From: Calliphora vicina
Taxonomy: Eukaryota; Arthropoda; Insecta; Diptera; Calliphoridae
Assembly: GCF_958450345.1 (NCBI RefSeq)
Contig: NC_088782.1
Span: forward strand, 97,289,358 to 97,353,357
Length of the DNA stretch: 64,000 bases
Direction: 5' to 3'
Below the pieces are notes generated by a model. That model was not told the DNA's origin, did no database searches, and was given only the letters and a program-made list of their open reading frames with translations. The position numbers and the translations under genes are program-made. How positions within the stretch are numbered: the stretch's first letter is position 1; each line of letters starts with the position of its first letter. Below are positions 24,374 to 38,300 of the stretch, in pieces.

Positions 24374-25670
24374 TTATTGACTGTTTAATAAATTAATTAA
24401 TGTATTTTCAAAATTCTTAATTCATAACAAATTAATGTGTCTAATGAAATATGCCTCATTATGTTTGAGTTATAATGATTCAAATTTTTGTAAGTGTAAA
24501 AAGTACAATGATTTTTTAATTGTATAGCGGTACTGTAGGGTGCTACATATAAATCGCTATAACTGCCATAACGTGACGCTAGCATCAAGTTCAATGTATT
24601 TGTTAAGTTTTTGGTTCGATGCGATTCATTTGAGAAGTCTTTACGATCACACTTGTAAAGAGTTTGAAGTTATATGTAAGAATTGAACTTTACAATGAAA
24701 TTCATCACCCAATTGGTGGTCCCAGCTGATCTCTTTAATGCTAAACGTATGAGGTTTTCTATTTATTTAAGGTTGTCAGAAATAAGTTCCATTATGTCGT
24801 TAGGTTTATAATTAGTAGAGTGATCTTAATCGAAATCAAGCATTTAATTATGCGAACTTCCAGGTTGTATATTTTTTTTATAATTAAAGAACAAAATACT
24901 AATTTATTTAAAATTCTTTAATTTTGTTCAACCAAGAAGTGCATGTTTTCAATTAAGCGAAAAATCCCCAAAATACAAAAACAATTTAAGATGTCAACCA
25001 TAACTCTTTGGAAACCACAAAAACTCAAAACTTTATTTCCTTTTTTTTGCTTTGCCAAATGAAATAACTGCAAAAATATAAAGACAGTTTACAAAAACTA
25101 ATAACAAAAAACAAATAAATTATTATTTAAACCCACAAAAAATCGTATAAATAAACAACACAATATTGCAATTCCAAAAATGAAACTACAACATGACTGC
25201 AACATTTCCTACTCGTATCAAAGTGAAAAGGGATTGAATTTTTAATAAAATATGAAAGGAAGCAAAAAAAGTACCACAAGGTTTTCTCATGTTTGAACAT
25301 AAACAACCGCAAGATATTTTTTTTGTGATGGCAAAAATAAACTGATCGTTCTGATTTGATTGTTTTAAGTAAGAGTTTTATGTTAATTTCAGCAAATAAA
25401 ATAAAAATGTTTCAACAAAAACATTGGAAAGCTAACATTTAGTGCAACATGTACTTTGTGTACAGTTGTGAATTTTTACATTAGGATAAACTGAAGTACT
25501 GGGAAAAAATAATGTTTTGAAAATTATTGAATGCGATCGATATAATTTCCACCATTCTATAATCAGTTTACCTTGAATGACTTAGGTAGGTGGAACAAGA
25601 CACATAAATATAAATACGAGAGAAAGAAAGTTAGAGAGATCGTGATATCACACACCTGAATGGAGATATC
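24374..25670. other. AT-rich intergenic DNA, nothing recognised
   Basis: No motif or repeat terminus that I can name. Confidence 0.4.
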
Positions 25671-25674
25671 CTCA

Positions 25675-25780
25675 GAACCAGCAGTTGCTCCTAAAAAAGA
25701 CATTTATCATCCCCATATTAATGTACGCCATTTCATTCAAACTCTCCAAAAATCACCTTCTCATAAATGTGTGTCGACAA
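25675..25780 (+). mobile_element. Short LINE fragment (jockey-type thumb text)
   Basis: The frame reads QQLLLKKTFIIPILMYAISF, which resembles the LLYKTLIRPILTYG block of jockey-type RTs. It is a single short block, so this is tentative. Confidence 0.35.
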
Positions 25781-26033
25781 TATGGACTAATCCTCATTAT
25801 GGAAGCTTCTGCAGAAATCATTTTGAGGCACGAGTACCAAATTTTCATTGTCCTGCAACCACAGCTACCATGTTGCTATCATCAGTTTTTGTAATCGTAA
25901 TAAATTCGACGAACGAATTCGGTACAACCTTGGCCATATGAAACAAATCGATTCGTTTACTCATCTAGTTTTTTTTCTTCTTGGACCAGCACTCAGGGGA
26001 TGACCCCAACTCATTCAAAGCATTGTGTTGGAA

Positions 26034-27090
26034 CTAGGAAAATAGGCTATGGGAGGCAGGAAAGAGGGAGTAGTTTTTATGGACATTCGATTTGAACTTT
26101 CCGACGTTGAAAATGACAGGAAAGACTTGAGCGGGAAGTTTGCTCCACATACGGACAGTACGGCTAAAGAACGAATATTCCCTGTAGTGTGTTGTGCGGT
26201 TCACTGGCCAATCGACCACAAAGGGATGTGTTCTTGATGAAAAACATGTATTACATAAAAATCTGGGTATCAGGAACAAGTTCCCTAATTTCATCAGAAC
26301 ACATTCCATTATAGTAACTATAGAACAGTGAAACACAACCCATATTGCGTCGGTGCTCCAGTGAATCAATAGAGTTAGATAACCTACTGTCACCAATATT
26401 CAAACTCGCCCTCTCCTGTACGCGGTCGAGAAGATCCAAAATAGACTTTGAAGCACCGGCCCATACATGGGAGTTGTATTCCATTTCCGTTCAGATATAG
26501 GTGGTGTAAATAGTGAGGAGATCAGATGGAGTGAAGTAAATCCTACACCGTTTCAGAAATCCGAGACACTTGAATGCTTCTTTCGACACTTGAAAAATGT
26601 GTTGAGACCAATGGACATCACATTGTATTTTCATGCCGAGAACATCAAGAGCGTCTGATTCCACAATATTTCCACCATCCATAAATACAGATGAAGCAAC
26701 ATAGTCTATCGTTCGCAACATGCAAAACTGAGTTTTGCGAGCGTTGAAAGCGATCCTATTCGCACGACCCCATTCAGAGATGGGTCCCGATTGAGGGAAT
26801 CATTCACGTATTGTTTCAAGCCCCATTCTCCGACAGGCTTTGTCGATAACTGAATGAATAAGAATGACAAATGTTGCTGTCATCTGCAACAGAATAGATA
26901 GGGTTGGAAGTTTGACGTAGATGGTCGTTTAGAAAACTAAGAAATAGAGTTGGAGAAAGATCGGAGCCTTGCGGTACCCCTGAATTGATCTTGAACTCGT
27001 TTGATGAGATTCCATCTATAACATCTCGTATAGTGCGATTTCTGAGAAAGATCGATAAAAATATTATTACCGACAGCAATACCATCTATG
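26034..27090 (-). mobile_element. Non-LTR retrotransposon RT C-terminal half, minus strand, broken
   Basis: From 27,085 down the minus strand reads an RT palm block: NEFKINSGVPQGSDLSPTLF, FLNDHL, then SVADDSNICHSYS (catalytic YADD-type motif with Y changed). Next LRTIDYVASSVFMDGGNIVE, LDVLGMKIQCDVHWSQHI and FLKRCRIYFTPSDLLTIYTT (26,720-26,490). After a break, MEYNSHVWAGASKSILDLLD, RVQERASLNIGD and HRRNMGCVSLFYSYYNG (26,484-26,330), and the end SRTHPFVVDWPVNRTTHYRE, TVRMWSKLPAQVFPVIFNV (26,260-26,090). Block order is intact but three frames are used. It is a CR1/jockey-superfamily type without RNase H; the clade is inferred. It lies just downstream of the mariner remnant and the Csad 3' end. 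Confidence 0.82.
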
Positions 27091-27950
27091 TTCTAGTCTG
27101 GAAGCTTAAATCCACTCTTCGTCAGATTATCATCAATCCAATCGTCATTTACATATCATTTTCACTCAATATCCAGTGTATCGCCGATAGTTTCAAAGTG
27201 TTCGGTATTCGTAGTCCAGGCGCCGTAGTGGTAATAAAAAACAGTTGGTAAAGAATAGAATATCTCTATTCGAAATCATATAATATCTTATTTAGTTTGC
27301 TGCCATTTTAAAGCCGACAATTAGCCGGAATAATATTTAATTCATTCAGAAAGCCTCAAAGACATCATGAATCCGAATTTACACATAGTGAATCAGTGAA
27401 TACGATCAGATTCCGTCCCAAAAGTATGTCAAGAAGAAGAGTTTTGGAGTGTAAAGTGTTTTCCAATAGGGACTTCCGAACTTTTACAGTTGATACCGGC
27501 CATATTGTTGAAGATACATCTGTCGAATTGGCTGTAGTTTATTCAGTTTGTTTTGCAAATCGCCATGAACGGCGTGGTCCCGCCATTTCTAAAACACCAT
27601 AAAAAGATCGAGATAAATTAAAAAAATAAATTAATAAATTTCTTTAACTAATAGAGATAACCTACACATGAAATCGTATTTTTTTAAGATCTTCTCAAGG
27701 ACTACTTATATTTTAAATTTCAGCTAATTCAAATCATAAGTGGATTTTCGGCAATTTTAAAAAAAAATATGATACCAGAGGTGACCATCTTTGAGGGGCT
27801 GCTAACTGGTTCCCATTAGCTAACTGGTTCCCATTAGCGCAGAGAAGGAACAAACGTAAATCGAAAACATATCAGCACCAACCATGTGAAATTTCGTAAC
27901 AATATCTCCAATAGTTCCCGATAGAAATAAATATTAATTTTTTTTTATTC
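27091..27950. other. Non-coding DNA; repeat shared with the right edge of the window
   Basis: TTGTTGAAGATACATCTGTC then GAATTGGCTGTAGTTTATTC AGTTTG at 27,505-27,565 is repeated at 63,873-63,930 in the same orientation, so it belongs to a dispersed repeat. It could be the 5' flank of the mariner copy that follows. No gene is seen. Confidence 0.4.
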
Positions 27951-28510
27951 AAAATGGGTGTTTTGTTCGGGCAACGTTTCGCGCCCTTCGCTCATTTCTG
28001 GATGAATGCGTACGTCAAAAAACAAAATTGTTCAACATGTATCCCGAAAAAGTCACTGCATGGTGTGGATGTTGGGCTGGCGTCATCATCGGTCCATATT
28101 TCTTTGGGAAATACGCTGACCAGTCGGGTGATGGTGAGTTCTATAGGTCGATGAAACTTATTTTGACCTGAGTTGGATGATATAAACACCAACGACATGT
28201 GGTTTCAACACGACGCGTAAAGTGTCTCACAGCCACATTAGGTAATCTGCAAGAGCGATTTGAAGACATGCTCATCTCAAGTGGATGTGAAGTGACTACC
28301 GCGATTTGACCCCGTAAGACTTTTTCTTGTGGAATTTTCTTAAGTTGCAAGTCTATGCGAATAAACCACAAATCACAGCGACCTTCAAAGACAACCAGAG
28401 TCATGGAAAATTGAACATTTCGGATGCGCGCCACCTAGCAAAGCCGCGACGAACATTTTCAAGAAAATATATTCCATACATGGCATCGATAGACATTTCA
28501 AACGAATAAA
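27951..28510 (+). pseudogene. Mariner-like transposase remnant, plus strand
   Basis: The text AHFWMNAYVKKQNC at about 27,985-28,030 and MYPEKVTAWCGCWAGVIIGP YFF at 28,037-28,107 belong to the catalytic core of one mariner-like family (usual form AHFWLNGYVNKQNCR, LHPEKLTVWCALWAGGIIGPYF). Frames shift, then NDMWFQHDA (second catalytic aspartate, usual WFQQDGATCH) lies at 28,193-28,219. RDLTP-DFFLWNFLKLQVYANKP (third catalytic aspartate block) is at 28,305-28,370 with a stop at TP. Order and spacing fit a DDD-type transposase that has decayed. The N-terminal DNA-binding part is not recognisable upstream. Confidence 0.82.
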
Positions 28511-29193
28511 AAATATCAATGATATCTCACATACACTTTGTTTTATTTAAATTGAAAGATAGGAAGCGCTTAGTCTACTATACTTGGTATATTATAAATT
28601 TTCTTTTTGATATTGGTGTAACTCTGCAGTCTATTGTTTCAGTATCCACTAGTGGGCAGTGCAGTATAGTGAAAACTTCCTTCGTAGGCGTGGTTTTATA
28701 GTATAAAACGGTAATTCAGCATTCAATCGGGGAAGCCCGAAAGACATCATCATTCCGAATTCCTCAAAGTATACAACACCTCCAAAACCATATCTTCTCT
28801 TAAATCCATTACTGAACAAGGTCAGATTTCACGATCATAAATTCAGTATAATTTACTATCTTGCATACGCTAAAGAAAGGATACATGTATCGGCTGGAGA
28901 AAAGTTTTGGTTGGGTATACAAACAGTTCACTTATGAAACTAAGCATCCTAAGCGTAAATTTCAATCTTTGAGAGAGCATGGACCTCAGAGTAGTCAACA
29001 GTTTCAAATTTGAATGTCTTAGGAAATCTTATTACATTTGTCATATTGAAGTTTACACAAACGAATATGCCAACTAATAAGAAATTTTAATAGCTTATCT
29101 AGAAATATTTAAATAAAACATTTTAATCCACATGTACATATATTTAAAAGAGTTTATTGCACTTCATCACATTCTTACTAATTTCTAATTATT
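28511..29193. other. Intergenic spacer downstream of Csad
   Basis: Contains the Csad 3' UTR and poly(A) signal at its right end; nothing else recognised. Confidence 0.45.
29153..29158 (-). terminator. Csad: Csad polyadenylation signal
   Basis: AATAAA on the minus strand, 36 bp below the stop codon of the Csad gene. The likely transcript end is some 10-30 bp further down. Confidence 0.7.
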
Positions 29194-29382
29194 TCATAAA
29201 AAACATTCTTCACCCAATCTTTCGATTTCATTCAAAATGAAATCCAACTCCGTCTCATCCATCACTGGGAAACAAGTGAACACCATGCGGAAAAAGTTGC
29301 CAATATTGCGATACTGTAAAGGTGAATAGCCCACCATCAAGGTACCCTGCAATATCATTAGTTCCTTGACTTTGGGAGCAAT
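29194..29382 (-). CDS. Csad: Csad exon 6 (C-terminus)
   Basis: Begins after a TTTTCTTTTGTAG acceptor and encodes IAPKVKELMILQGTLMVGYS, then NFFRMVFTCFPVMDETELDF and ILNEIERLGEE, ending CFL-stop (TGA at 29,194-29,196). GTLMVGYSPL and NFFRMV are the conserved C-terminal substrate-pocket lid and helix of group II decarboxylases. Confidence 0.93.
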   Translation of the reverse strand: MAPKVKELMILQGTLMVGYSPLQYRNIGNFFRMVFTCFPVMDETELDFILNEIERLGEECFL

Positions 29383-32300
29383 CTACAAAAGAAAATGTAA
29401 TGGAAATTAATCTAAAATTTAAATATCATTTTATATATTACATACCTCATACAACTTTAATTTCCACTCTTCATTCTCAGTGCAATTTCTCATCTTTTTG
29501 GGTATATACCAAAAACATATATTGGTATATTGATATTCATCTAATACTAAACGGAATCCTTTCCTTTGCTGTAACTTTTTCAAAAATAATTTTGACATAT
29601 CTAAAGCATGATCTAGCAGGCGCCCAAAACTACCATAACCACGAGCTTTAAACATAAGCCAAAATTTAAATGCATCAATTTTGCGGCCACACTGCACGCT
29701 TTTGTTGCCCGTATCGTAGGAGACATCATAAAATTTATCCTGTTGGAAGAGATAATGTACTGCCAAGCTGTTGCATTGTGGCAATAGTTCGGTTTCTCGC
29801 GTCATAAATAGAGCACATTGTAAAGGTACTCCTAGGGATTTGTGGGGATTCCAAGAAAACGAATTCGATCGTTCAATACCCTTAAGTAAGCTGCGGTATT
29901 TGTAGGATAACAAACTAGAACCGCCTAAACAAGCCTGTAGGATAAAATAATAATAATTATAAAATTATGAATACTTAGATTTTAATATTACTTATGTTAC
30001 TTACATCTATATGCAACCACAAATCATATTTCTCACATACTTCGGCCACCTTTTCAAAGTCATCAAATGCTCCCAATACTGTTGTACCAGCTGTGGCATT
30101 TACGAACAATGGTACCTTACCCTGTGACTGGACAAATAATACCTTCTTTTCCAAATCATCTACCAGCATTTGTCCCTTGTCATTTGTTTTCACAATGACA
30201 CAGTTGTCTACACCAAAGCCCAACCAATTTGCGGCCTTTTTGAAACTATAATGCGATTCTTCAGATGTGAATAGAACCATGGGTGGAAGACCAAACATGC
30301 CGGATGATTTGATATTAGGAAAACGTTTATACCTTGCCAAAACAATGCCATACCTGGAATATTGAAAGATAAAATAAATTAACTACATATATACGATCAG
30401 TGACAAAATTGTTTAAGGGTATAATTTTATAAAACGAAAACGATAAGTTTTAAACCCTTTTGCCAGTATTCTTCATACAAGTTTCTGAATCATAGAGAAT
30501 TATACATAGAGACGAGACACTCCGATTTGTCAAACAAAAATACAACAAATATATTTGTTACAACAACAAAATACACTGACTAGCATGTATTTTGTTGTCG
30601 AAAGAGATAGGTTTTTGACAACAGACTTAGATTTTTGACAATTTCGCCTCGTCTCTATGTTACCCTATGTTCTGAACACTGAGACCCTAAGAGTCAAAAT
30701 AATATTGGAGAAGTTCGATTTAAAAAAAAAAAAAACAAGTAAGAGAGCTATATTCGGCTGTGCCGAATCTTATATACCCTTCTCCAAATTATACTTCAAA
30801 ATACAAATTTGAAATATTTTTAGGTAAACAATATATTTTTTTTCCAAAGTTGTTTTTTTAATTTTTTGGAATAAAATTTTTTTCGAATTGTTATTTAAAA
30901 ATTTTTTTTTTAAATTTAAATATTTTTTTTTTAAATTTTAAAAAATTAGTTTTGATTTTTATTTTTTTTTTTGGTGAAAAAAAAAAATCGGGTTAAAAAA
31001 TATTTGTTCCTATTTTGACCCATTGTAGCTCCAACTTACTATGGTCTTATATACGTCGTTGCAAAGGTCTTTGATATATCTATCATTAGATATCCATATT
31101 GTCTCTATTAATGACTTAGTAATCCAAATATAGGTCAAAAATCGAGGTTGTCCTGGTTTTTTTTTCTCATATTTCAGCCATTTGTGCTGATTTTAATAGA
31201 AAACTTCTCGAAAGCATGTCTGACAGAATTATTGAAGATTTGGATCCCGAAGGTATCTGGGGTCTTCAGAAAATTTATTTCAACAGACAGACGAACATGG
31301 CTAATAACACGGTGCTACGATGGAAAAAAAATGGAAAACGGCCAAGCGTGGGTTATAGGTCTTGCTGAGTACACTACAAATTGTCTCCAAAAATGTTCGT
31401 CGACTTATCGACCTGTAGCTTAGTCAGTTTTTGTCCGACTTTAAATTTTTTAACGGGTTTGGAAAGAAAACTGATTACGCTTTAAAATGACGTATGAAGT
31501 ATTGTTTTTGTTAAGAATATCTAAAAGAAAAACAAAATTTATCAACTTTTTTGATTTCAGTCGTTTTTCATTGCTTATATAGAAAATTTAGTTCTTAACA
31601 AAACATGTTTTTAATTATTCAAATCGGATGAAAATTCTTAAAGTTATTCAACTTTTAATTAACACCATTTTTAAATAAAAATAAACAAAAAACTGTAGAA
31701 AAAAAAATATTTGGAAAAGTTCGAACTTTTTTCAAAAAAGTTTAGGCCCTAATTTTGTAAATCACTTCACAAAGTGATATTTATATGGAAAGCAAAAACA
31801 AAATTTCAAAAATTTGTTTTTGTTTTATATATAAATTCTTAACAGAACAAACGCACCAAAATTCTAACGTTGATTTGCCTTTCATAATTTGAAAATTTTG
31901 TATATAAAACAAAAACAATTTTTTAAAATTTTTGAAATTTTGTTTTTGCTTTCCATATAAATATCACTTTGGTGACGTGATTTACAAAATTAGGGCCTTA
32001 ATAACTTTTGCAAATATAAACCGATTTTAACAAGTAATATCTCATTTTTTCCCATATAAAGTTGTCTTTAAAACAATGTGCAGAAAGTAATAGGTTTTCA
32101 TAGAAAAAAAATAAATTAGCTATTGTTGAATATGAAAAATTACGCAAAAAATAAGAAATAAAGCGAAACTTTTTATAAAAACCTTCGCAATTTTTTTTAA
32201 TATACATTTTGTGCTTACATTTTATGAAAGCTTATTCTTTGTTTATCCATAATTGTTTAAAATTTCGAAATCGGTCTAAAAATGTGTGAGTTAGAGGTAC

Positions 32301-35300
32301 TAAAGTACTACGACCTACCCTGAAACAGTTTTTTCAAAATATCTCAAAATTTTGAGGGTGTTTCAAAATCTTTGAAAACGGTTTTAGTATGTCCTCATCT
32401 AGGCCAACAACCCCCATTAGGTCGCTTTCAAGTTCTGACAAAAAGTGTCATTTTGTAGCAGAGTGTAATTATATTGTGGAAATTACAAACGGAATCGCAA
32501 ACTTATATGGATACTTTAAGTAGACCAAACTAGCGGGTCCAAGGATACATGTACGATGTTGCCATAAGATCCAGTCTATTGTTATTTTTGCCTTGTATCA
32601 GTTTCGTTAATTGGTTCTTGTTCCAGCTAAGTAGATGATTGGTCTGCTGTAGCTGGTCTAGGACAATGGGGCTGCCCTAGAAACAATGCCCTCTGTGTAT
32701 TTGGTTCATTGGTGGGGAACCTTGCTAATTCTTTGTTTCCAAAATTTTCCCAGATCTTGGCGGGCTGTCTGACCTTTACCCTGATGTTATCCTCTTTTCC
32801 AGGGGGTTAAATTTAAAAAAAAAACTCGAAAACCATGATGAAAATGTTTTGTCCTCTGCCAGGAATCGAACCTGGTGTGCTTGGTTTTGTTGACTTTAAC
32901 CAACCACTACACCATGACGTCACAGGGTCGAATAAGTTAAAAAACAATACTATGTTGGGTGTATTGTTATTTAACTTATTCGACCCTGGCTGTTAATCGA
33001 TTAATGAGCGGTTTTTTGAAAATAATTGACGTTTATTTTTATTTTACAAAACAATAAACATCTTAAATAATAATAAAACAATTCATAAACATAAACGATA
33101 TGTACGAGTATTATATAATTTTACGTTATCATGTGATGTCAGTCTATGCAGTACATGTATTGATTTTATCAATTAGCTTATGACTTCTCAAAAACAATTT
33201 TGTACAACACTTTCGACATTGAAACTATTGTTTTTACAACAAATTAAATTTCGTTTCGCTGGCATCACCGCCAAGTATCATTTGGACATATAATTGGACA
33301 TTTAGTGTCTACAGTACATGAAATTCATGTATCGTGTAGCCCCAGGCCGGTTTTGCGTATTTAAATTGATAAACACAAAATATTTAAATAAAACTAATTG
33401 ATTATATTTATGTTTACTTACATATTTGATATTGATCCACCTGGTGAGAATATGCCATCACCTTCAACGTACCCACACAATTCACTTACTTTGCGAATAA
33501 TTTCCATTTCAATTAAAGAGAATACAGGCGCTACTTCAAAGGTATATCTGGGTCAGGGAGAAAGATTAAGTGTTTGTAGGGAAAGATTTATTTTGTATTT
33601 GCAGTTGATTCAACTTACGAACTTGTGTTGAGAGCTTCGGTTATCCAACTGCCTGCCAAGCCATAGGGATCCATTTGTCCAAAAAGTTGATTGTGAAATC
33701 GTCCATGACTAGTTTTCACCGAGTATTTAATAACTTCTCGACATAGTTTTTGGATTTCTTCAATGGAATGGCTCTGATTTTCTTCGATTTTTAAATCGAT
33801 TAGATTCTGTAAAGATAAATTGTAGGCGTATTGATCATAGAATAAACAAGTAAAATTGCTATAGATTGCTATACCAAATTTTTGTCACCCGAAAAAAAAT
33901 GTTCAGTAATTTTTAGCACAACCAAATTAAATATTTATTTATGACAGGAAAATTAATATTTCTAGTAGGACGACTTAATACAAATTGAAATTTTCAAAGT
34001 GCCAAAAATTCAAGCACTTGAACATTTTGTTGAAATTTGACTTGAATGTAAATATAATTATGTTTTAAACTTGAAAATTATTTGAAAAATTTAATAATTT
34101 TTAAACAATAAACATATGATTTGAATTTATGTTTCCCTTTTACTGGAGAATGCTATAGAAATAAAGTGTAATTCAATTGCTTGAGTATAATTCGAGGCTT
34201 GAATTACACTTGCTTTCAACTTGAATTCCAGTAAAAATTCATATTGGGTACTGATTTGAAAAAGTTCTTTTTCGAAAAGAATTATGAATTTTTTTCCAAA
34301 AATTATTTTAATGGAATGGTTATTAAAACACTTTATTTGATCCCTGATTTTTGCCTAAAATTGTCACTCTCGAGGATAGTCTACGGAAGCGTTAAACAAA
34401 AATTATCCCTAATTTACAACGTTTCCAGGCCTTGTTCTTTCATCAATATTTCTTTCGATAAGCAAAAAAGGTTTTGATATTATGTTTTTACCAAGCAGTT
34501 CTTATCTCAATTTAAGCTTAATTCACAAAAATCTTAATTCAGAATTAAAAAAAGTCAACAATTCATTTTATAAAACCATTACATTTTATAAAAATTCTTT
34601 AGCATCATTTAGAGTTTTTTATTTGAATAAAATTCATTCATTGTTGAACTAATTCATAATGGAATTTATTCCTAATAAAATTCATTCAATCTTTGAATAG
34701 TTTAATTTTTGGTTAATTCAACTCGAATACAAATTGAATTAAAATACTTTTATTTATAAAATGATTAAACAACTGGACTAAAAAGTATTTTTAATAGATT
34801 TTAATTGAAGAATAATTTAATTCTATAAATTTTTTGCGATATTTGTAATGAATTAGAATTACAGAAAACTTAAATGATTCAGTAAGGAATTAATTATATA
34901 GAGAATGAAATCATTTATTGATGTACTATGGAATTAATTCGTAATGAATTCTTTAATGGAATGGTTAAGAGATGGAATTAAATTTGATTTTGAAAATTTA
35001 ATTATGAATTGATTCTTATGCAGCTTCTTCAAACCACTTAGTTTTTATTATATTCGATTTTAAACATCTCCATGTGGTATTTTTTTGGAATTGGGAGTCT
35101 GATGGTTTGAGTCTCTGATGATTTCAATCAAGTCGAGTAATGTTAACCCGTGCCGTAACGTTCCTTAATTTTACAAGGGAACAAATATTAAATTTCGTAT
35201 ATTTCTAAGAAGACATAAAAGTATGGAAAAATAGCTTGCAAAATGTTCGAGTTATTAAACATACACCCGACAATTACGTACCACGTGTTAAGATATATAC

Positions 35301-38300
35301 AGAAAAACTTATTCTATGGAGTTCAAAGAATATAAAGTGGCTCTGATTATACATTAGAGTGTCCCAAATTTTTTTTTTTGAATTTTGGAACGCATATCCT
35401 CTATTTTTTTTATAAATGGGGGATTTCACGTCAAGTGAACCAACTTTTAAAATCTCAAAATTTCTCAACATTTATTTTGATACTATACCACCCGCATCCC
35501 ACTAAGCAACCAAATAGGTCTTAAAGGATTTGACCCAAGCTTTCTTTTGAGCAAAAAAAAATTAAAAAAAGGGCCCATTTTAAAAAAAAGTTAGATTTTG
35601 TAAAAAAAAAATCAAAAATTGCTTATTTTGAGTTACAAAACATTTATTTTGATAGATATCCTACTAGCATCCCACTAAGCGACTAAATAGGTCCTCAAGG
35701 AAAATATCGAAGCTTTATTTAAAAAAAGGGTCCATTTTGAAAATAAAGTCAAAAAAGTTTTTGATTTCGGAAAAAAATATCAATCATTTTATTTTTTTTT
35801 TAAATATTTTTTTTCGAAAGATTGAAGAAATAGCTATCTAAACAGTTTGGGACACATTTTGCACCCTCTTGACCGAAAATATGAAATTTTGTCTTTTTAT
35901 CAGGATTGCAACCCGTGCCGACTTGCGATTTAGTTTTGAGGTGCATTTACAAAGGGAAAAAAATGCAATTTTTTCAGTTTTTGTAAAAATTTTGTCATTA
36001 AATAATTACTTTTGCAATTTAATTTAAAAGAATCGAAATGTGTACGTAATTGTCGTTCTAATAAGATATAAAACACAAACACAAATTGGTTAAAAAATGT
36101 TAAAGTTATAAAAAAATCGCCAGGCCATTAACGTATATCAGGCCACTAGAACAAGAAATGTAAGAACAAAATTAACATGTTTTGAGAAATATTAAAATAA
36201 AAGCTTATTTTTACTTAAAATATATCCATATTTACTTGTATACTTGTTTTTGTATTCGTAGGATACCGTTAACCTATTCGCAGGTATAACCAAAAAAATA
36301 ATTTTTTTAAGGGCAGTTTCAAAACTCCATTTTGCAAATTTTTAAAAAATTTGTTAAACAAATTTCCGAATTTTTTAATCATCACATTGGGATTTATTGA
36401 GATCATAAGGGAATAAAAATATTAAGAAGTATCAATACCTCCTATAGTTTTTCCGTACCTGCGATTTAAATTTTGCGATTTTCGAGAAAAACTATTTTTT
36501 TTGGCCATATTTTGGCGAATTAACCGAATATCCTTACAACTATTCAGAATATTATAGTCCAGGTAATTTTAAATATAGTCTGAAAATTTTATTAAAATCG
36601 GAAAACGTTAACCCTTAAATCGTGAAGTTTGAATGTAAATTGTTTCAATATTTGGAATTTCTAATGGAAATATAGCGAAATGTTATATATTTTTGGGCCG
36701 ATTTTGATGAAACTTAAGAAAAATATAACACAAAGCCTAGCACTTGGGGTTAAAAAAACACTAAACTTTTAATATCACGAAAAACACATTCAATATGAAT
36801 GGTGCTAACTTTAATGTTTTCCAGAGTTATATAAACTCAATCATTCAAGTTAGTTTTTATATTTAATAAATCAAAAGTACACTATAGGGTTAAAATCAAT
36901 TTTATTATTCAAAAATCTTCATTAAAATATTAATTACGTTATTAAAGCAAAAATCAGTTATAAATACAATATTTTGCGATTTGAAAAATGTGGTCAAAAT
37001 TGTTAACATTTTTCAAAATGGCTTCGTTATACTATTTTCTAATACACAATACAATATTTTAAAGTGTGTTTCCTATAAAAATCAAATTTTCATCAGCACT
37101 ATTGAAATTGACTATTTAATGGTTTTAGAAGTTTGGGGTCATTTTAACCCCAAGTGCTATTATGGGTTAATTTTTCTGCTGTTTTTGTAAATACTAGGCT
37201 TTGTGTTATATTTTTCTTAAGTTTCATCAAAATCGGCCCAAAAATATATAACATTTCGCTATATTTCCATGAGAAATTCCAAATATTGAAAAAATTTACC
37301 TTTTACCAATAGAAAATTCAGAAATGCAATTGAAAATTTCTTACATGGAATTTTCGGAAGCACAATTAGAAAATTCTGGAAAATATTTCGAAATTTCTGA
37401 AATTGGAAATTGTGTAGTGAATTAAGAATTATGTACATAGTTCTAAATACGTTCCTTTGAATTTACTGTTTTGTTTAAACGTTTAACGTCCTTCAAGAGA
37501 TATGTATGTATGTATATTAAAGTATGTACTAGAGAAATTATAACAAACAAATAATCTATCAAAAGAAATGACCAAGACATTTTAACATTAGCACTTTCAA
37601 ATTGTCTTTTCTTTAGCAAATGAATTAAAATTTTAACATAATATTTTTTCGAAAGTCTTGTCAAAAAGTAACAAATATGATGAATTATCTTCAAATGATT
37701 AAATGTATTGTGGACAAAATTTCACACAATTTCTATAATGAATTTTCTTTTTTTTTGTGTATTTCTTTTTATTAAATGACTATCAACACTTTTCAAAAGC
37801 TCGACCAAAAAAAAAAAATAAAAAAAAAGATAATAAAATAATAATGTGAATTGTAGAAAAACATCGAAACAATTTAATAAAATCCGCTAAATCATAAAAG
37901 TGCACATGCACAGTTATCACAACATGAGATTTTAGTTTGAAATACTTACAAAAGATACTAATGCAACAATAACAGCAACAACTACACAAATATATCCAAA
38001 TTAATAAACCGACAGACCAACTTTCAGACATATACGAGGAGTACCACAGATACGGATAGATATTGTAGTATTGTAGCGATTATGACAAAGATACCAAGAC
38101 TACAAACACACAACATGGTCAAATCAAGAAAAAAGACATTTTTCGAATAGCTTAGAGTCCATAAAAACCAACTGAAGTAAGAAAATGTTGGTCGAATAAA
38201 TGCGACAATGTGAGGCGCTACAATAATTTCTAAAAAAAAGATGTACCTATACATGACCAAATATTCAAACAATTCAAGGATCTTAACAAGTTTTTTGGTT

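Noticed and set aside
32851..32926. tRNA gene on the minus strand
   Set aside because: It has a good B-box-like T arm and an A-box-like D arm, but the acceptor stem cannot pair and no anticodon arm forms. A SINE head fits better.
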